Assembly (NCBI GenBank): GCA_013400115.1
Contig: VXBP01000347.1
Coordinates: 268,899-332,898 of the forward strand
DNA: 64,000 nucleotides
Reading direction: 5' to 3'
From: Rhinopomastus cyanomelas
Lineage: Eukaryota; Chordata; Aves; Bucerotiformes; Rhinopomastidae
Shown here: positions 57,701 through 62,139 of the stretch, in pieces
How the letters are laid out: each line of letters starts with the position of its first letter
Numbering within the stretch: position 1 is the stretch's first letter
The notes under the pieces: model-generated
The model's input: only the letters and a program-made list of their open reading frames with translations
Told to the model about the DNA's origin: nothing
Database searches by the model: none
Translations under genes and position numbers: made by a program

Positions 57701-57795
57701 CTAAGGAATGTAATGAACAAAATTATTCAGACTGTGCCAGAATTCACAGCCAATCCCAAAAAAGAGACTCTTATTCAGCTGATGCCCTTTTTTAT
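449..57795 (+). CDS. SNX29: SNX29 sorting nexin 29, spliced coding region (incomplete)
   Basis: Coding exons: 449-455, 3620-3684, 4551-4603, 6342-6466, 8010-8190, 8798-8868, 9175-9423, 10176-10545, 10895-11013, 12118-12190, (one exon not found), 19673-19736, 20814-20942, 23872-23954, 27672-27778, 32713-32829, 35449-35504, 36059-36140, 44610-44750, 57656-57795, (terminal exon beyond the window). The visible exons encode about 744 residues; the mammalian protein is about 813, and the shortfall matches the two missing exons. Domains are RUN (about residues 36-180), a charged linker, a coiled coil and a PX domain. Recognition rests on recalled vertebrate SNX29 sequence: the RUN, coiled-coil and PX parts match almost residue for residue. 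Sorting nexins bind phosphoinositides on endosomal membranes through PX, and RUN domains commonly contact small GTPases or their effectors. The exact cellular role of SNX29 is poorly defined. Confidence 0.97.
456..3619 (+). other. SNX29: SNX29 intron 1
   Basis: This 3.2 kb intron starts in the CpG island and becomes AT-rich after about 1000. It carries a short truncated CR1 3' fragment near its end. I see no convincing exon. Open frames at 1052-1315 and 2765-3091 have no recognisable domain and lie in T-rich intronic sequence. Confidence 0.85.
3461..3505 (+). mobile_element. CR1 3' fragment, short
   Basis: The 45 bases match the CR1 segment 'gtgtgacttggtctaggtga' found in other copies here (36811-36840, 11200-11222). 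Neither the tail nor the body is present. It lies about 115 bases before the exon 2 acceptor. Confidence 0.7.
3620..3684 (+). CDS. SNX29: SNX29 exon 2
   Basis: This 65-nt exon follows a pyrimidine-rich acceptor (...GAATTTCAG) and ends at a GTGAGA donor. It completes Gly3 and encodes residues 4-24, beginning SQNNDTKRQFLLERLLDAVK, as in vertebrate SNX29. It is amphipathic and helical, just before the RUN domain. It enters in phase 1 and leaves in phase 0. Confidence 0.95.
3685..4550 (+). other. SNX29: SNX29 intron 2
   Basis: An 866-base intron without a recognisable exon. A stretch from about 3994 begins like some avian ERV LTRs (tgtggtggttttac), but I could not find a matching end, so no element is called. 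Confidence 0.8.
4551..4603 (+). CDS. SNX29: SNX29 exon 3 (RUN domain begins)
   Basis: This 53-nt exon lies between a TTTATTGCAG acceptor and a GTAAAA donor, which is a weak donor at position +5. It encodes residues 25-41 and two bases of Arg42, reading CQIRFGGRKEIASDSDS. This is the start of the RUN domain and matches mammalian SNX29. Phase 0 in, phase 2 out. Confidence 0.95.
4604..6341 (+). other. SNX29: SNX29 intron 3
   Basis: A 1.7 kb intron. Its middle (about 5190-5790) looks like an antisense retroviral LTR and is listed separately. The rest is unremarkable AT-rich sequence. Confidence 0.8.
5190..5790 (-). mobile_element. Possible solo LTR of an endogenous retrovirus
   Basis: Read on the minus strand, this block has a moderately GC-rich body followed by an AATAAA signal (plus coordinates 5290-5295) and a short T/C-rich tail, the U3-R-U5 order of an LTR. 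No gag, pol or env coding is next to it, so a solo LTR would be the reading. I could not fix the TG...CA ends or a target-site duplication, so boundaries are approximate. It could equally be unique intronic sequence. Confidence 0.3.
6342..6466 (+). CDS. SNX29: SNX29 exon 4 (RUN domain)
   Basis: A 125-nt exon after a TTCTGTTGCAG acceptor, ending at GTAACT. It encodes residues 42-83 of the RUN domain, including VTCLCAQFEAVLQHG and the helix ALTAAAIKQAAGF. Arg42 is completed across the junction with exon 3 and Glu84 is split with exon 5. Conservation with mammals is nearly complete. Phase 2 in, phase 1 out. Confidence 0.96.
6650..7870 (+). pseudogene. CR1 retrotransposon, 5'-truncated, dead reverse transcriptase
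   Basis: A 1.2 kb same-strand CR1 copy in intron 4, about 180 bases after the exon 4 donor. The RT core is still readable: motif A as DFSQAFDTVPHN (about 7109-7144), motif B as PQGSVLGLLLF (7274-7306) and motif C as FADDTK (7358-7375). All three share one frame, but an in-frame TGA at 7190-7192 separates A from B, and upstream parts are frameshifted. The 3' end (about 7740-7870) is the CR1 untranslated tail ending in aatgattct. Near 7563-7583 a short 'atcatagaatcatagaat' piece, normally an antisense CR1 end, interrupts the body, suggesting rearrangement or a nested insertion. It is not a host gene. Confidence 0.9.
8010..8190 (+). CDS. SNX29: SNX29 exon 5 (RUN domain core)
   Basis: A 181-nt exon after TTGTATTCCAG with donor GTACAG. 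It encodes residues 84-143, including EPVFWYYVKEVLNKHELQRF and the RUN signature GRGRAWLRCALNEHSLERYV. In mammals one stretch reads RHIASDVGRG and here it is KTITTDIGRG, a modest local divergence. Phase 1 in, phase 2 out. Confidence 0.97.
8191..8797 (+). other. SNX29: SNX29 intron 5
   Basis: A 607-base intron with no recognisable repeat or exon. Its acceptor is preceded by a good poly-T tract (about 8773-8789). Confidence 0.8.
8798..8868 (+). CDS. SNX29: SNX29 exon 6 (RUN domain)
   Basis: This 71-nt exon completes Ser144 and encodes VFYEDWSFMMDEERSSMIPT, then MAA and one base of Gly168. The FYEDWSF block and DEERSSM are characteristic of SNX29. Donor GTAATG. Phase 2 in, phase 1 out. Confidence 0.95.
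9060..9060. other. Single N, probable collapsed assembly gap
   Basis: One undetermined base in intron 6, between exons 6 and 7. The flanks (TAGGATCAC / CTGCTGGACC) resemble the interior of a CR1-like repeat, so missing repeat sequence is likely. No exon appears lost here: exons 6 and 7 join in frame to give ...MAAGLNSIL as expected. Confidence 0.6.
9175..9423 (+). CDS. SNX29: SNX29 exon 7 (end of RUN domain)
   Basis: A 249-nt exon after a CT-rich acceptor (...TATTGGAAG), ending at GTAAGG. It encodes residues 168-250: LNSILFAINIDNKDLNG, then a repeated block in which LLKESTQNVTS is followed by LLKESTQGVSSLLREI, then a linker with DPLPVLSRNVNA. The LLKESTQ duplication is seen in mammals too. 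It ends one base into Asp251. Phase 1 in, phase 1 out. Confidence 0.97.
9424..10175 (+). other. SNX29: SNX29 intron 7
   Basis: A 752-base AT-rich intron. I see no repeat or exon in it. Confidence 0.8.
10176..10545 (+). CDS. SNX29: SNX29 exon 8 (basic-acidic-serine linker)
   Basis: The largest exon (370 nt), residues 251-373. It opens with a basic cluster (KYKRERKKKKRV) that would score as a nuclear localisation signal, then an acidic run (FDEDEDEQ), a Ser/Thr/Glu-rich stretch, the conserved block NGEYEYQKLDVKSIDDED, and a second acidic run (DADDDELYG). The exon diverges from mammals between the blocks, while LDVKSIDDED is retained. Likely disordered and a candidate for phosphorylation. Donor GTAAGT at 10546 splits Lys374. 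Phase 1 in, phase 2 out. Confidence 0.96.
10546..10894 (+). other. SNX29: SNX29 intron 8
   Basis: A 349-base intron between the two linker exons. It is AT-rich and I see no repeat or exon in it. Confidence 0.8.
10895..11013 (+). CDS. SNX29: SNX29 exon 9 (linker)
   Basis: This 119-nt exon encodes residues 374-413, including SPLQVLNDDSDVLFPVSAVG and SYSQT. It corresponds to APLKVLHNDSDILFPVSGVG in mammals. Acceptor AAATTCAG, donor GTAAGT at 11014. Phase 2 in, phase 1 out; the next codon is Asp414. Confidence 0.94.
11188..11302 (+). mobile_element. CR1 3' end
   Basis: This CR1 terminal segment runs from 'gtgtgacttggtctaggtgg' through 'gaggtcccttcccatccc' to the tandem octamer tail (attctatgattctatg). 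It is 5'-truncated and close to the family sequence elsewhere in the window, hence probably fairly young. Confidence 0.9.
11916..12117 (-). mobile_element. CR1 fragment, antisense, reaching the exon 10 acceptor
   Basis: The antisense CR1 body begins near 'gaatgaggtcacccctcag' and runs through 'ctgcgctggactccctccag' to 'ggggcccagaactggact'. Compared with the CR1 copy at 36395-36500 (opposite strand), the similarity seems to continue through the last 30 bases of the intron up to its AG. The polypyrimidine tract and AG of exon 10 would then be CR1-derived. The right boundary is uncertain by about 20 bases. Confidence 0.8.
12118..12190 (+). CDS. SNX29: SNX29 exon 10 (divergent linker)
   Basis: This 73-nt exon, after acceptor TTCTACTTTAG, encodes Asp414 and NLENGEGHEPVVKLVPRR then SDLPY, with two bases of Arg438. 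The mammalian counterpart contains LENGTG and ends LRYS, so homology is clear though weak. The mammalian protein has about five or six residues before LENG that are lacking here, consistent with a shifted acceptor. Donor GTACAT at 12191 is weak. Phase 1 in, phase 2 out. The next exon I can find (19673) needs phase 1, so they cannot join directly. Confidence 0.85.
12325..12858. mobile_element. Possible LTR-like repeat ending at an assembly gap
   Basis: The block begins with an inverted-repeat-like 'tgtcatgggttaaaaaccca' and runs to the N at 12859. Beginnings of this kind, and a collapse into N, are typical of avian ERV LTRs and other high-copy repeats. There is no retroviral coding sequence. 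Family, orientation and right edge are unknown, and it may be unique sequence. Confidence 0.25.
12859..12859. other. Single N, probable gap; candidate place for the missing exon
   Basis: One undetermined base about 670 bases after exon 10. A single N often replaces a gap of unknown length. It lies in the interval where an SNX29 exon is required by phase but not visible, so the exon may have fallen in the gap. Confidence 0.5.
13138..13273 (+). mobile_element. CR1 3' end, older subfamily
   Basis: Contains 'ttaggttggactggatgatc' and 'aaggtcttttccaacctt' followed by a degraded attctgtgatact tail. The wording 'aaggtcttttccaacc' belongs to a different CR1 subfamily from the 'aggtcccttccaatcc' copies. 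The degraded tail suggests greater age. Confidence 0.8.
13894..14012 (-). mobile_element. CR1 3' end, antisense
   Basis: Starts with a degraded tail (aatcacagaacatcaggg), then 'gaagggaccttgagagatca', 'agtccccctaccagagcagg' and 'cacctagaccaagtggcaca'. This is the reverse of the standard 3' end in this window. Confidence 0.87.
15131..15206 (+). mobile_element. CR1 3' end, short
   Basis: Only the last 75 bases are present: 'ggcagggggattggactaga', 'gaggtcccttccaatccc' and the tail ttctgtgattctgtga. Confidence 0.88.
16060..16133 (+). other. Phase-compatible exon-like segment (weak)
   Basis: A 74-nt open segment between a good acceptor (GTATTCTATCTGCAG) and a GTGATC donor. It accepts phase 2 (completing Arg438) and leaves in phase 1, so it would restore the frame between exons 10 and 12. 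The encoded peptide (IAEECWVTLCTLRDD...) does not resemble the serine/proline-rich mammalian stretch. A chance splice pair is the likelier explanation. Confidence 0.12.
19673..19736 (+). CDS. SNX29: SNX29 exon 12 (coiled coil begins)
   Basis: A 64-nt exon after CATTCTCTGTAG, with donor GTAGTT. It encodes ELRQAIVAMMNRKDELEEQN and parts of two flanking codons, matching mammalian ELRQATVAMMNRKDELEE. The first two bases (AT) complete a codon begun in the unlocated exon: mammals have Ser here, and Asn, Asp, His or Tyr are possible. Numbered 12 on the assumption that one exon is missing. Phase 1 in, phase 2 out. Confidence 0.95.
19737..20813 (+). other. SNX29: SNX29 intron 12
   Basis: A 1.1 kb intron. 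I see neither a CR1 copy nor an exon. Open frames at 20194-20479 are unrecognised. Confidence 0.8.
20814..20942 (+). CDS. SNX29: SNX29 exon 13 (coiled coil)
   Basis: A 129-nt exon after a strong acceptor (TGCCTTCTTCCAG), ending at GTAAGA. It encodes SLRNLLDGEMEHSAALRQEM, then ENWRRKAAEQEERHATKVQA and LA. Leu and Met recur at heptad spacing, consistent with a coiled coil. Mammals have VDTLKRKVAEQEERQ in place of MENWRRKAAEQEERH. Phase 2 in, phase 2 out, splitting an Arg. Confidence 0.96.
20943..23871 (+). other. SNX29: SNX29 intron 13
   Basis: A 2.9 kb intron that carries the 52-bp minisatellite close to its 5' end. The remainder, from 21230 on, is unique sequence with no CR1 copy or exon that I can identify. 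Confidence 0.8.
21055..21227 (+). repeat. 52-bp minisatellite, about 3.3 copies
   Basis: The anchor 'ggaggtggctgctgctgctg' recurs at 21061, 21113 and 21165, exactly 52 bases apart, and a partial fourth copy starts at 21217. The copies are almost identical, the first differing at one base (tagtgg against tagcgg). Each unit has a (CTG)4 run and a GC-rich core (tcccaggaccgtgcagcg). It starts about 110 bases after the exon 13 donor. Near-identity implies recent expansion, so copy number probably varies between individuals. Confidence 0.97.
23872..23954 (+). CDS. SNX29: SNX29 exon 14 (coiled coil)
   Basis: An 83-nt exon after TTTCTATCACCAG, donor GTAAGC. It encodes ENEVLKVQLKKYVGAVQMLR then REGQTVE, and splits Val with exon 15. 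It is practically identical to mammals (MLKREGQTAEV). Phase 2 in, phase 1 out. Confidence 0.96.
23955..27671 (+). other. SNX29: SNX29 intron 14
   Basis: A 3.7 kb AT-rich intron, unusual here for having no recognisable CR1 copy. Nothing exon-like that I can support. Confidence 0.8.
27672..27778 (+). CDS. SNX29: SNX29 exon 15
   Basis: A 107-nt exon after ATCTTCTTCTTGCAG. It encodes LPNIWNTDGEFTIPEQKQVE then NNEELASSYERKLIE. The mammalian counterpart reads VPNLWNVDGEVTVAEQKPGE followed by IAEELASSYERKLIE. The C-terminal half is part of the coiled coil. Donor GTAAAG. Phase 1 in, phase 0 out. Confidence 0.96.
29057..29190 (+). mobile_element. CR1 3' end, older subfamily
   Basis: Contains 'ccttggatgtgtttaaagaa' and 'tgatggttggacttaatgct', ending in 'gtcgtttccaacctgaatga'. 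This is the 'ggtctttccaacc' subfamily, with a degraded tail. Confidence 0.85.
29306..29417 (+). mobile_element. CR1 3' end
   Basis: Starts with 'gcctggatgtgttcctgtgc' and ends 'aatgattctatgattat'. This is the 'aggtcccttccaatccc' subfamily, little degraded. It lies 115 bases from a copy of the other subfamily, in the same orientation. Confidence 0.9.
30763..30889 (-). mobile_element. CR1 3' end, antisense
   Basis: Reverse of the standard 3' end: 'aatcatggaatcattaggga' tail, 'gaccttgaaagatcatccag', then 'ccacagcaggatcacctaga'. It ends at 'cttgaacatctcc'. Confidence 0.9.
31841..32065 (-). other. Antisense open frame of unknown origin in intron 15
   Basis: An open stretch of about 74 codons on the minus strand, ending in TAA. 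Its composition is protein-like, rich in Lys/Arg/Glu with aromatic residues: KDELIQDVYESKQGWQNENA, then TQIKVEDFIEFLNRSRRVQL and KGREDYYKNWTEV. No ATG opens it; a TGA lies three codons before the first in-frame GTG. It could be the last exon of an antisense gene, a processed pseudogene fragment, or chance. I do not recognise the family and it is not CR1. Confidence 0.25.
32713..32829 (+). CDS. SNX29: SNX29 exon 16 (coiled coil ends)
   Basis: A 117-nt exon of 39 whole codons, after a poly-T acceptor (TTTGTTTTTTCAG), donor GTAAGT. It encodes VAEMHGELIEFNERLHRALM, AKEALVSQMRQELIDLRGP. Identical to mammals except M for V after RAL. Skipping it would keep the frame. Phase 0 in, phase 0 out. Confidence 0.97.
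32830..35448 (+). other. SNX29: SNX29 intron 16
   Basis: A 2.6 kb intron without recognisable CR1 copies or exons. The stretch 34225-34260 is a short AT-rich run (ttaaatataaatt and similar). Confidence 0.8.
35449..35504 (+). CDS. SNX29: SNX29 exon 17
   Basis: A 56-nt exon encoding VPGDLSQTSEDQSLSDFE and two bases of Ile, as in mammals. The acceptor (TTTTGTAAATATAG) has a weak pyrimidine tract. Donor GTGAGT at 35505. This is the acidic, serine-rich junction between coiled coil and PX domain. Phase 0 in, phase 2 out. Confidence 0.95.
35505..36058 (+). other. SNX29: SNX29 intron 17
   Basis: A 554-base intron with a strong acceptor tract (TTTTTCCCTGTCTTCCTCAG). No repeat or exon seen. Confidence 0.8.
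36059..36140 (+). CDS. SNX29: SNX29 exon 18 (PX domain begins)
   Basis: An 82-nt exon encoding SNRALINVWIPSVFLRGKAA then NAFHVYQ. This is the first beta strands of the PX domain and matches mammalian SNX29 throughout. Donor GTACGT. Phase 2 in, phase 0 out. Confidence 0.96.
36350..36914 (+). mobile_element. CR1 3' half
   Basis: A 565-base copy from 'aggcaggagaggttcttctc' through 'gaggagactgaggggtgacc' and 'aggaggatggagccaggctc' to the tail 'cctaatgattctgtgatt'. It corresponds to the last part of ORF2 and the 3' UTR, with no intact frame. It starts about 210 bases after exon 18. It is the best reference copy in the window for comparison with the fragment before exon 10. Confidence 0.93.
38180..38738 (+). 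mobile_element. CR1 3' part, older subfamily
   Basis: Contains 'aaagccgagcaccaggtcct' and 'agagggacctgggggttcta', an ORF2 C-terminal region (CR1-like wording HLGHNNPLQGYRLG in translation), then a tail with 'gggtctttcccaacca' and gcgattctgtgatg. An internal deletion near 38460-38560 is likely. No intact frame. Confidence 0.88.
39930..40012 (+). mobile_element. CR1 3' end with a small internal duplication
   Basis: Contains 'aaggttggactcgatgaccc', then ctggagatcc repeated twice, then ttccagccacgatgattctg and the tail gattctgtgac. The doubled ctggagatcc is not in other copies here. Confidence 0.85.
40689..40833 (-). mobile_element. CR1 3' end, antisense
   Basis: Begins 'agaatcatagaatcattagg', continues 'gaccttgaaagatcatctga' and 'gccacagcaggatcacttgg', and ends near 'catgcctcctgggcagg'. 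Confidence 0.9.
44610..44750 (+). CDS. SNX29: SNX29 exon 19 (PX domain core)
   Basis: A 141-nt, 47-codon exon after TCTGTATTTTGCAG, donor GTACGT. It encodes VYIRIKDDEWNVYRRYAEFR, SLHHKLQSKYQQVRTFSF, PPKKAIGNK. The RRYAEF stretch carries the Arg-Arg-Tyr motif that contacts the 3-phosphate of phosphoinositides in PX domains, and PPKKAIGNK is the membrane-contacting loop. Both are intact, so lipid binding is expected to be retained. Skipping keeps the frame but would remove the binding pocket. Confidence 0.97.
45875..45965 (+). other. Exon-like 91-nt segment in intron 19 (possible alternative exon)
   Basis: An open segment between an acceptor-like TTCTTACTGGAGTTCAG and a good donor (GCAG/GTGAGC). 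It begins with ATG and would encode MAANNVCCECLKVVTDLDS, DDFPRVLYEGA. At 91 nt it is not a multiple of three, so inclusion between exons 19 and 20 shifts exon 20 into its second open frame. It could be a chance splice pair, a poison exon or a lineage-specific exon. Confidence 0.2.
47651..47700 (+). repeat. Short tandem duplication, 35-bp period
   Basis: The 15-mer gaagtcacaaaatac occurs at 47651 and again at 47686. The segment between is not otherwise repeated. A small local duplication. Confidence 0.8.
48234..48279 (+). mobile_element. CR1 3' end, minimal
   Basis: Only 'catgatctttcgaggtccct' plus 'tccaatccttgatgc' and a degraded tail remain. Confidence 0.8.
49803..49898 (-). mobile_element. 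CR1 3' end, antisense, left half of an inverted pair
   Basis: Tail 'agaatcattagggattggaa', then 'gacctcgaaagatcatctag' and 'ccacagcaggaccacaggaa', ending at 'catccaggtgggtcttg'. It abuts a sense CR1 tail directly. Confidence 0.9.
49899..49941 (+). mobile_element. CR1 3' tail, sense, right half of an inverted pair
   Basis: 'ttgaaggttggactagataa', 'tcttgaaggtattttctaac'. This is the end of the older subfamily. It abuts the antisense copy on its left with no spacer. Confidence 0.65.
50150..50482 (+). mobile_element. CR1 3' end, about 330 bases
   Basis: Starts 'tcactctctacaactccctg', passes 'ctggaatgggctgcccaggg' and 'ggatctggtttagaggtgaa', and ends 'tttccaaccagagtgattct' gtgata. Similar in structure to 7540-7870, but the two differ in many bases. 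Confidence 0.92.
50628..50715 (-). mobile_element. CR1 internal fragment, antisense
   Basis: 'ttaatgaagacactaaacaa' and 'cctgaggggtgacaccactt' are antisense CR1 ORF2 wording. Neither end of the element is present. Confidence 0.7.
51390..52512 (-). pseudogene. CR1 retrotransposon fragment, antisense, dead reverse transcriptase
   Basis: About 1.1 kb of ORF2 and 3' end in reverse. On the minus strand one frame reads VTRGIPHRSTLGPTLFSIL (RT motif B-like), then IKSTLIKLAGTKLSGEVDT, where the catalytic A-D-D of motif C is replaced: the codons for the paired aspartates are lost or altered. Other frames carry the thumb and C-terminal regions separately, so several frameshifts are present. Its divergence from the copies ending 'aatgattctatg' points to an older subfamily. 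No host gene. Confidence 0.9.
53526..53655 (-). mobile_element. CR1 3' end, antisense, with a sense-type tail at its right
   Basis: 'agagaatcataaaggattgg', 'gacctcgaaagatcacccag', 'ccacagcaggatcacccaga' to about 53618, then 'gggttagaagggattctatg' attctgtgata, which looks like a sense tail. A second inverted arrangement like 49803-49941. Confidence 0.82.
54860..55155 (-). mobile_element. CR1 fragment, antisense
   Basis: Contains 'gaagaagttccttttcatac', 'agagcctggctccatcctcc', 'gaggtcacccctcagtctcc' and ends 'ctggactcctccagcagctc'. It overlaps the same part of CR1 as the fragment before exon 10. Similarity may start slightly earlier, near 54811. Confidence 0.9.
56841..57010 (+). mobile_element. 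CR1 fragment cut by an assembly gap
   Basis: 'gaggaaaggctgagggagct', 'tctgaggggtgacctcatga', 'aggaggatggagccaggctc' and 'gacagggggcagtgggtgtc', after which the N at 57011 breaks the element. The rest of the 3' end is absent on the other side, so sequence is missing here. Confidence 0.9.
57011..57011. other. Single N, assembly gap inside a CR1
   Basis: The CR1 copy on the left stops in mid-sequence and unrelated unique DNA starts on the right. The missing part is probably the CR1 3' end of about 250 bases or more. No exon is expected to be lost, because exons 19 and 20 join correctly. Confidence 0.75.
57656..57795 (+). CDS. SNX29: SNX29 exon 20 (PX domain, C-terminal part)
   Basis: A 140-nt exon after CTTGCTATTTTTAG, donor GTAAGT. 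It encodes DAKFVEERRKQLQNYLRNVM, NKIIQTVPEFTANPKKETLI, QLMPFF and two bases of the next codon. It forms the helical end of the PX domain (FVEERRKQLQNYL is the classical ERR..L helix). The exon is open in a second frame too, within a 125-codon frame starting at 57514. Phase 0 in, phase 2 out. The terminal exon is not in the window. Confidence 0.97.
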
Positions 57796-60195
57796 GTAAG
57801 TAGTCAAAAAATATTAAGCTTTTTTTATCACTCTTTAAAATACACTACCAGCATTTCCAGAATCTTGAAAATATGGGGGCTTTTTGAATAGAAGGCTCCT
57901 GTTTAAAGTACAAGTGTTGTATTTAAAGGAGTAAAAGGCTGCATACACAGTGATGGCTATTTAAGTGGTGACTTTAGGCAAAATTAGTGCTGCAAAGCTT
58001 TCAAAAATATCTAAGTGACTTCAGAATCTGCATCCATACGTGGTCTTCACAGAGTTCTTCTCGATGCCTTCCATCTGATCTTGTCCAGTTTTGTTTGGCC
58101 TTTGCCTGTGTGCGGTTTGTGGTTTTGTTTTTCAGTTCATTTAGAGGGATGTGGGTGGAGCAGTATTAGAGTACGTGCTGACCAGAGTGCAAACTCAAGC
58201 TGCTGAACTCTTTCTCCCTGAATTTTGCGGTCTGCTCAAGGGTTCTGGTCCTGTTCACATTCATTAATGCTGATGTTGAGTACGTACTGACAGTTTCACG
58301 TGGCAGTCTGTTAGGGATCTCAGATACACAGGGGATACAGCCTGTTCAAGCCTTTCCATTGTCTGTTTGGTAGAATTTCACTTGGGGCTGTAGAGACTGA
58401 AATGGTTTCACGTTGCAGTGGATAGATGGGCCCTTATGTGGCCTCTTGTGACGTCATTTTAAGAAGTCATGTTGAAGAAGCCGTCCTTCATGCTGCACTG
58501 AATTGGTTTTAAAAGAAAAGGACAAATGCAAACTACTTCCACAATTGAAATTTCAACTCCAGATTATTTTTGCTCTTTTAGTCCAATTATATTTTATTTT
58601 AAGGTGGCTAAGTATAGTTGTATGAGGTAGTGAACTGGTAATTTCTTGTCAAAGTCACTGCGTAACTTGCTGCTTTAACCGCGGAGCAGGAAAATAGATT
58701 CTGAGCAGCGTGCTATTTAAGGGCCCATCTTTTCTTTGGCTTGCTGGAATGTGTCACCCCAAGTGCCACAGTAAGGCAGAATAACATCTGCAAGTCAAGG
58801 CTAGCTAGTTTTTCCTCTTCAAGCAGTTTACTGCTGAAAGCAACTAAATTTTAAGCTTTGTGAGGTGCAAGGCACTTTATTAGAATGACGATTACGGTTT
58901 CAGGTGTGCAGTGAGTGGCTGTAGTAGGTGTCGTTACCTCAGCAGTACACAGTGGTCATAAAGACAGCAACACGACTAATAACCAGAAGCTGTTAAATTA
59001 GGAACGATTGTGGGTGCTCTGGTTAGAAGATGAATTTGAAGCTGTGTCCTAAGCAAATAAAACCCATTCTTTAGAGCAGTTTATTAATTTAAGTGCCATG
59101 CATGCGTTACCTGCTTCAGGAACAGTTCAGGTTTGTATTTAGGTTCCATTTGTAGACTTTCACTTTAATCATTAGTTGTACAGTGCAGCAGTGATCAACC
59201 AGATAACACAGTACTTCTTGGCAGAGAGGTCCCGTGCGTGGAGCTGGCTTACGATTCTCTACGCATCGCGTGAGGTAATGCCCTGTAGTGGATTCAAGAG
59301 TCATCTCTCATACCTGGACATCATGGCAGGAAGGTTCTGTTAATGCCTTACTTTTTCCTCAAGTAATAGATACATCAGCATTCTCTCTCTCTTGGATAGA
59401 ATAGATGGTTCTCCGTGGTAATTTTAGTGGATCCTGGAAAAGCCTGGCTGTTGAGCAGAATAACCGCGTATCTCATCTACAGCAGACAAAGAGGGCTTTA
59501 ATGCATTTTTCTACGGAGATACCAGCTTTTCCTTTGCAGCGGGAGCAGCAGAATTAAATTAAGATGAAGGTCTTTCAGACAATGATAGAGGGAGCACATT
59601 TGAGAAAGTGTCATCAGTGCCAGGCTATCATTAGAATTCTCATTGCCCTTTATTTTCTGTGAGTCATGACCCGGCGCTGTTGGCGGGTAAGAAAGAATAC
59701 CCAGAAGAAAATGCATTTCAGTTCTGCTTCTTATTGCCAATTTCTCCACTATTGTCCTTCCTTAATGCATTTGGAGCTTCATCAGCAGGAAATGTCTGAC
59801 ATGGCTGGGCTCTGTGAAGTACTTATGACATTAGTCAGTTGTACCCTTTGCACTGAACCTGCAATTCTTCCATCCCGCTGCCTTTAATGGCATTTTAATG
59901 TAGAACACTGTAAATACACATAATAGTCCTGATCTGTTGGGTTTGGGCTGTGTAGTGCACAGCAAAGTGGGACTGTGCTGTAGGCAGAGCTGTAGAGAGT
60001 CTAGGAGAAGAAGTTACAGGCTCGACATGCACAAACAGTCTGTAGGGCACAGATGTGATGAGGCACAACATTTTAATTGATCTGTACGAAGTAGCCTGCC
60101 ACTGGTACCAAGAAGAATCGATTATGTTTTGAGACTCAGAGTTCACAGTTTGCAGAAAAATAATGTCAGTCTGTTGGCATTTGTCTTCTTTATTG

Positions 60196-61015
60196 TATCA
60201 CAGAATCATCGAATGGCTCAGGTTGGAAGGGACGTTAGAGATGATCTGCTCCACCCCCCCTGCCGTGGGCAGCAACCCCTCTCAACTAGACTTGGTTGCT
60301 CCAGGCCTCATCCTCTCTCAGCAGTTGATTCCAGAGGTTGTCCCTCTTTGTAGTGAAGAACTTCTTCCTAAGAGCCAGTCTAAACCTACTCTCCTTCAGT
60401 TTAACGTCATCTCCCCTTGTCCTGTTGCTAGATCCCTCTCCAGCCTTCTTGCAGGTTTCCTTTGGATACTGAAAGGCAGCCGTAAGGTTTCCCCAGAGCC
60501 TTCTCTTCGCTAGGCTGAACAACTGCAGCTTCCTTAGTCTGTCCTTGTAGCAAAGGTGCTGCAGCTCTTGGAGCATCTTTGTGGCCTCCTCTGAACCCAG
60601 GAGTTCTGTGTCCTTCTTGTGTTGGAGAAATGGACACAGTATTCAAGGTGGGGTCTCACAAGAGCTGGCCACTCTTGATGCATCCTAGGATACATCCTTG
60701 GCTGTGTGGGCTGCGTGATCCTTCTGCAGGCTCATGTTGAGCTTCTCATCAGTTAACACCCCCAAGTCTTTCTGGTCAGGACTACTCTCAGCCCACTGTG
60801 CACCCAGCTTGTAATTGTGCCTGGGATTGGCCCCACCCAGATGCAGGACCTTGCACTTTGACTTGCTGAGCCTCCTGCAGTTTGCACTGGCCCACTTGCC
60901 AAGTCTGTCAGGGTCCCTCAGGGTGTCCTCCCTGCCCTCAAGCAACTCCACGCAGCGTGGTGTCACCACCAAACTTGCTGAGGGTGTCACTGCCCGGGTC
61001 ACTGCTGAAGATGTT
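60196..61015 (-). mobile_element. CR1 copy, antisense, about 0.8 kb
   Basis: Begins with the tail 'cacagaatcatcgaatggct' and 'caggttggaagggacgttag', then 'gtgaagaacttcttcctaag', 'cacccccaagtctttctggt' and 'gatgcaggaccttgcacttt', ending near 'gtcactgcccgggtcactgc'. It covers the 3' UTR and ORF2 C-terminal region of the 'aggttggaagggacc' subfamily, with frameshifts. Confidence 0.93.
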
Positions 61016-62139
61016 CTACTGAGCTGTTGTAGCACGTGTTGGGCTCTGCAGTCGCGGACAGAACGTTCATGGACAGCTGGATCTCAGAGCCTAAAACTCC
61101 CCTGTCCATTTGATTTGCAGTCTGTGTGGTGTCGCTATCGTGCTGTTAGGTATCTGTGCCTTCTGATAGAGCAAATAACATTACTCAGCTACTGCATCCT
61201 GAGGTTCCATGGCTAGTGGCCAGGTCTGTAGCTGATAGCATCCTTTGAAATGGCAGCAGTGTTGCCAGCTTGGCGTTGAAGGACTTCAGCATCTCTTTAG
61301 CAGGTCTCTGTTACGCTCGCTAACACTAAGGCAGCACTCTGAGAAGGGGGAATCCAATTCACCTGAATAAACTGTGAAGAGCATTTGCTTAAATGTGTGA
61401 CTTCTAATTAGTAAAGCACCTCCTAATGCCTGAAACATGCTAATGAAACTAATTTATTACTATGTTAATTGATTGATCTACTTATATTAGTATGTAGAGA
61501 CATTACACAATATTTACCTTTCAGGAGAACTGTGTTGCCAAGCACTGATGATTGTTGAAGTAAAAATATCTTGGATATCTCACGTTTCCTTACCCTGTTC
61601 AGATAATGCAGGAAGCTCCATTGCAAAGTTGTGCTGTTGTTCTCTGGAATTTTTGGGGATGATAGAGTTAAAATATTTGGAGTGGACTGTTGTTAATAAG
61701 CATGAAGTTGATTTCTGCATTCCTGACGCTGGCACTGACGGTTTAGGTTTTATTTTCTCAACTATGAGGCTTATCAGGCTGATTTAAACATAAAGAATCA
61801 TGGCTGATTTGGTCAAATTGAAATGTGAAGAAGTAGGGCAAAAACTGTTTGATCAGTGTGTATGAGGACCCATGCCTTAAGCTCTCTTCCTTCTCAGCAG
61901 AGCTGTGTTACCATGCTGTATGACCCTTTATGTAGTGTTTGGCACCTCACTCTTACTGAAGATGTGTGTTACGTGGCATTTTACTAATGCATTACATTTT
62001 CTTTCCCTGCTCTGGGTGGCTGAGCAGTTTTATGACTATTAGAGGAAAATGAGGAAGGAGAAAATCTAGTTTAGGAGCAGCAGAAGCAGTGATAGAGCAA
62101 AAATAATCAGGGTGACAGAGAAACACGCATTGTTTAATG

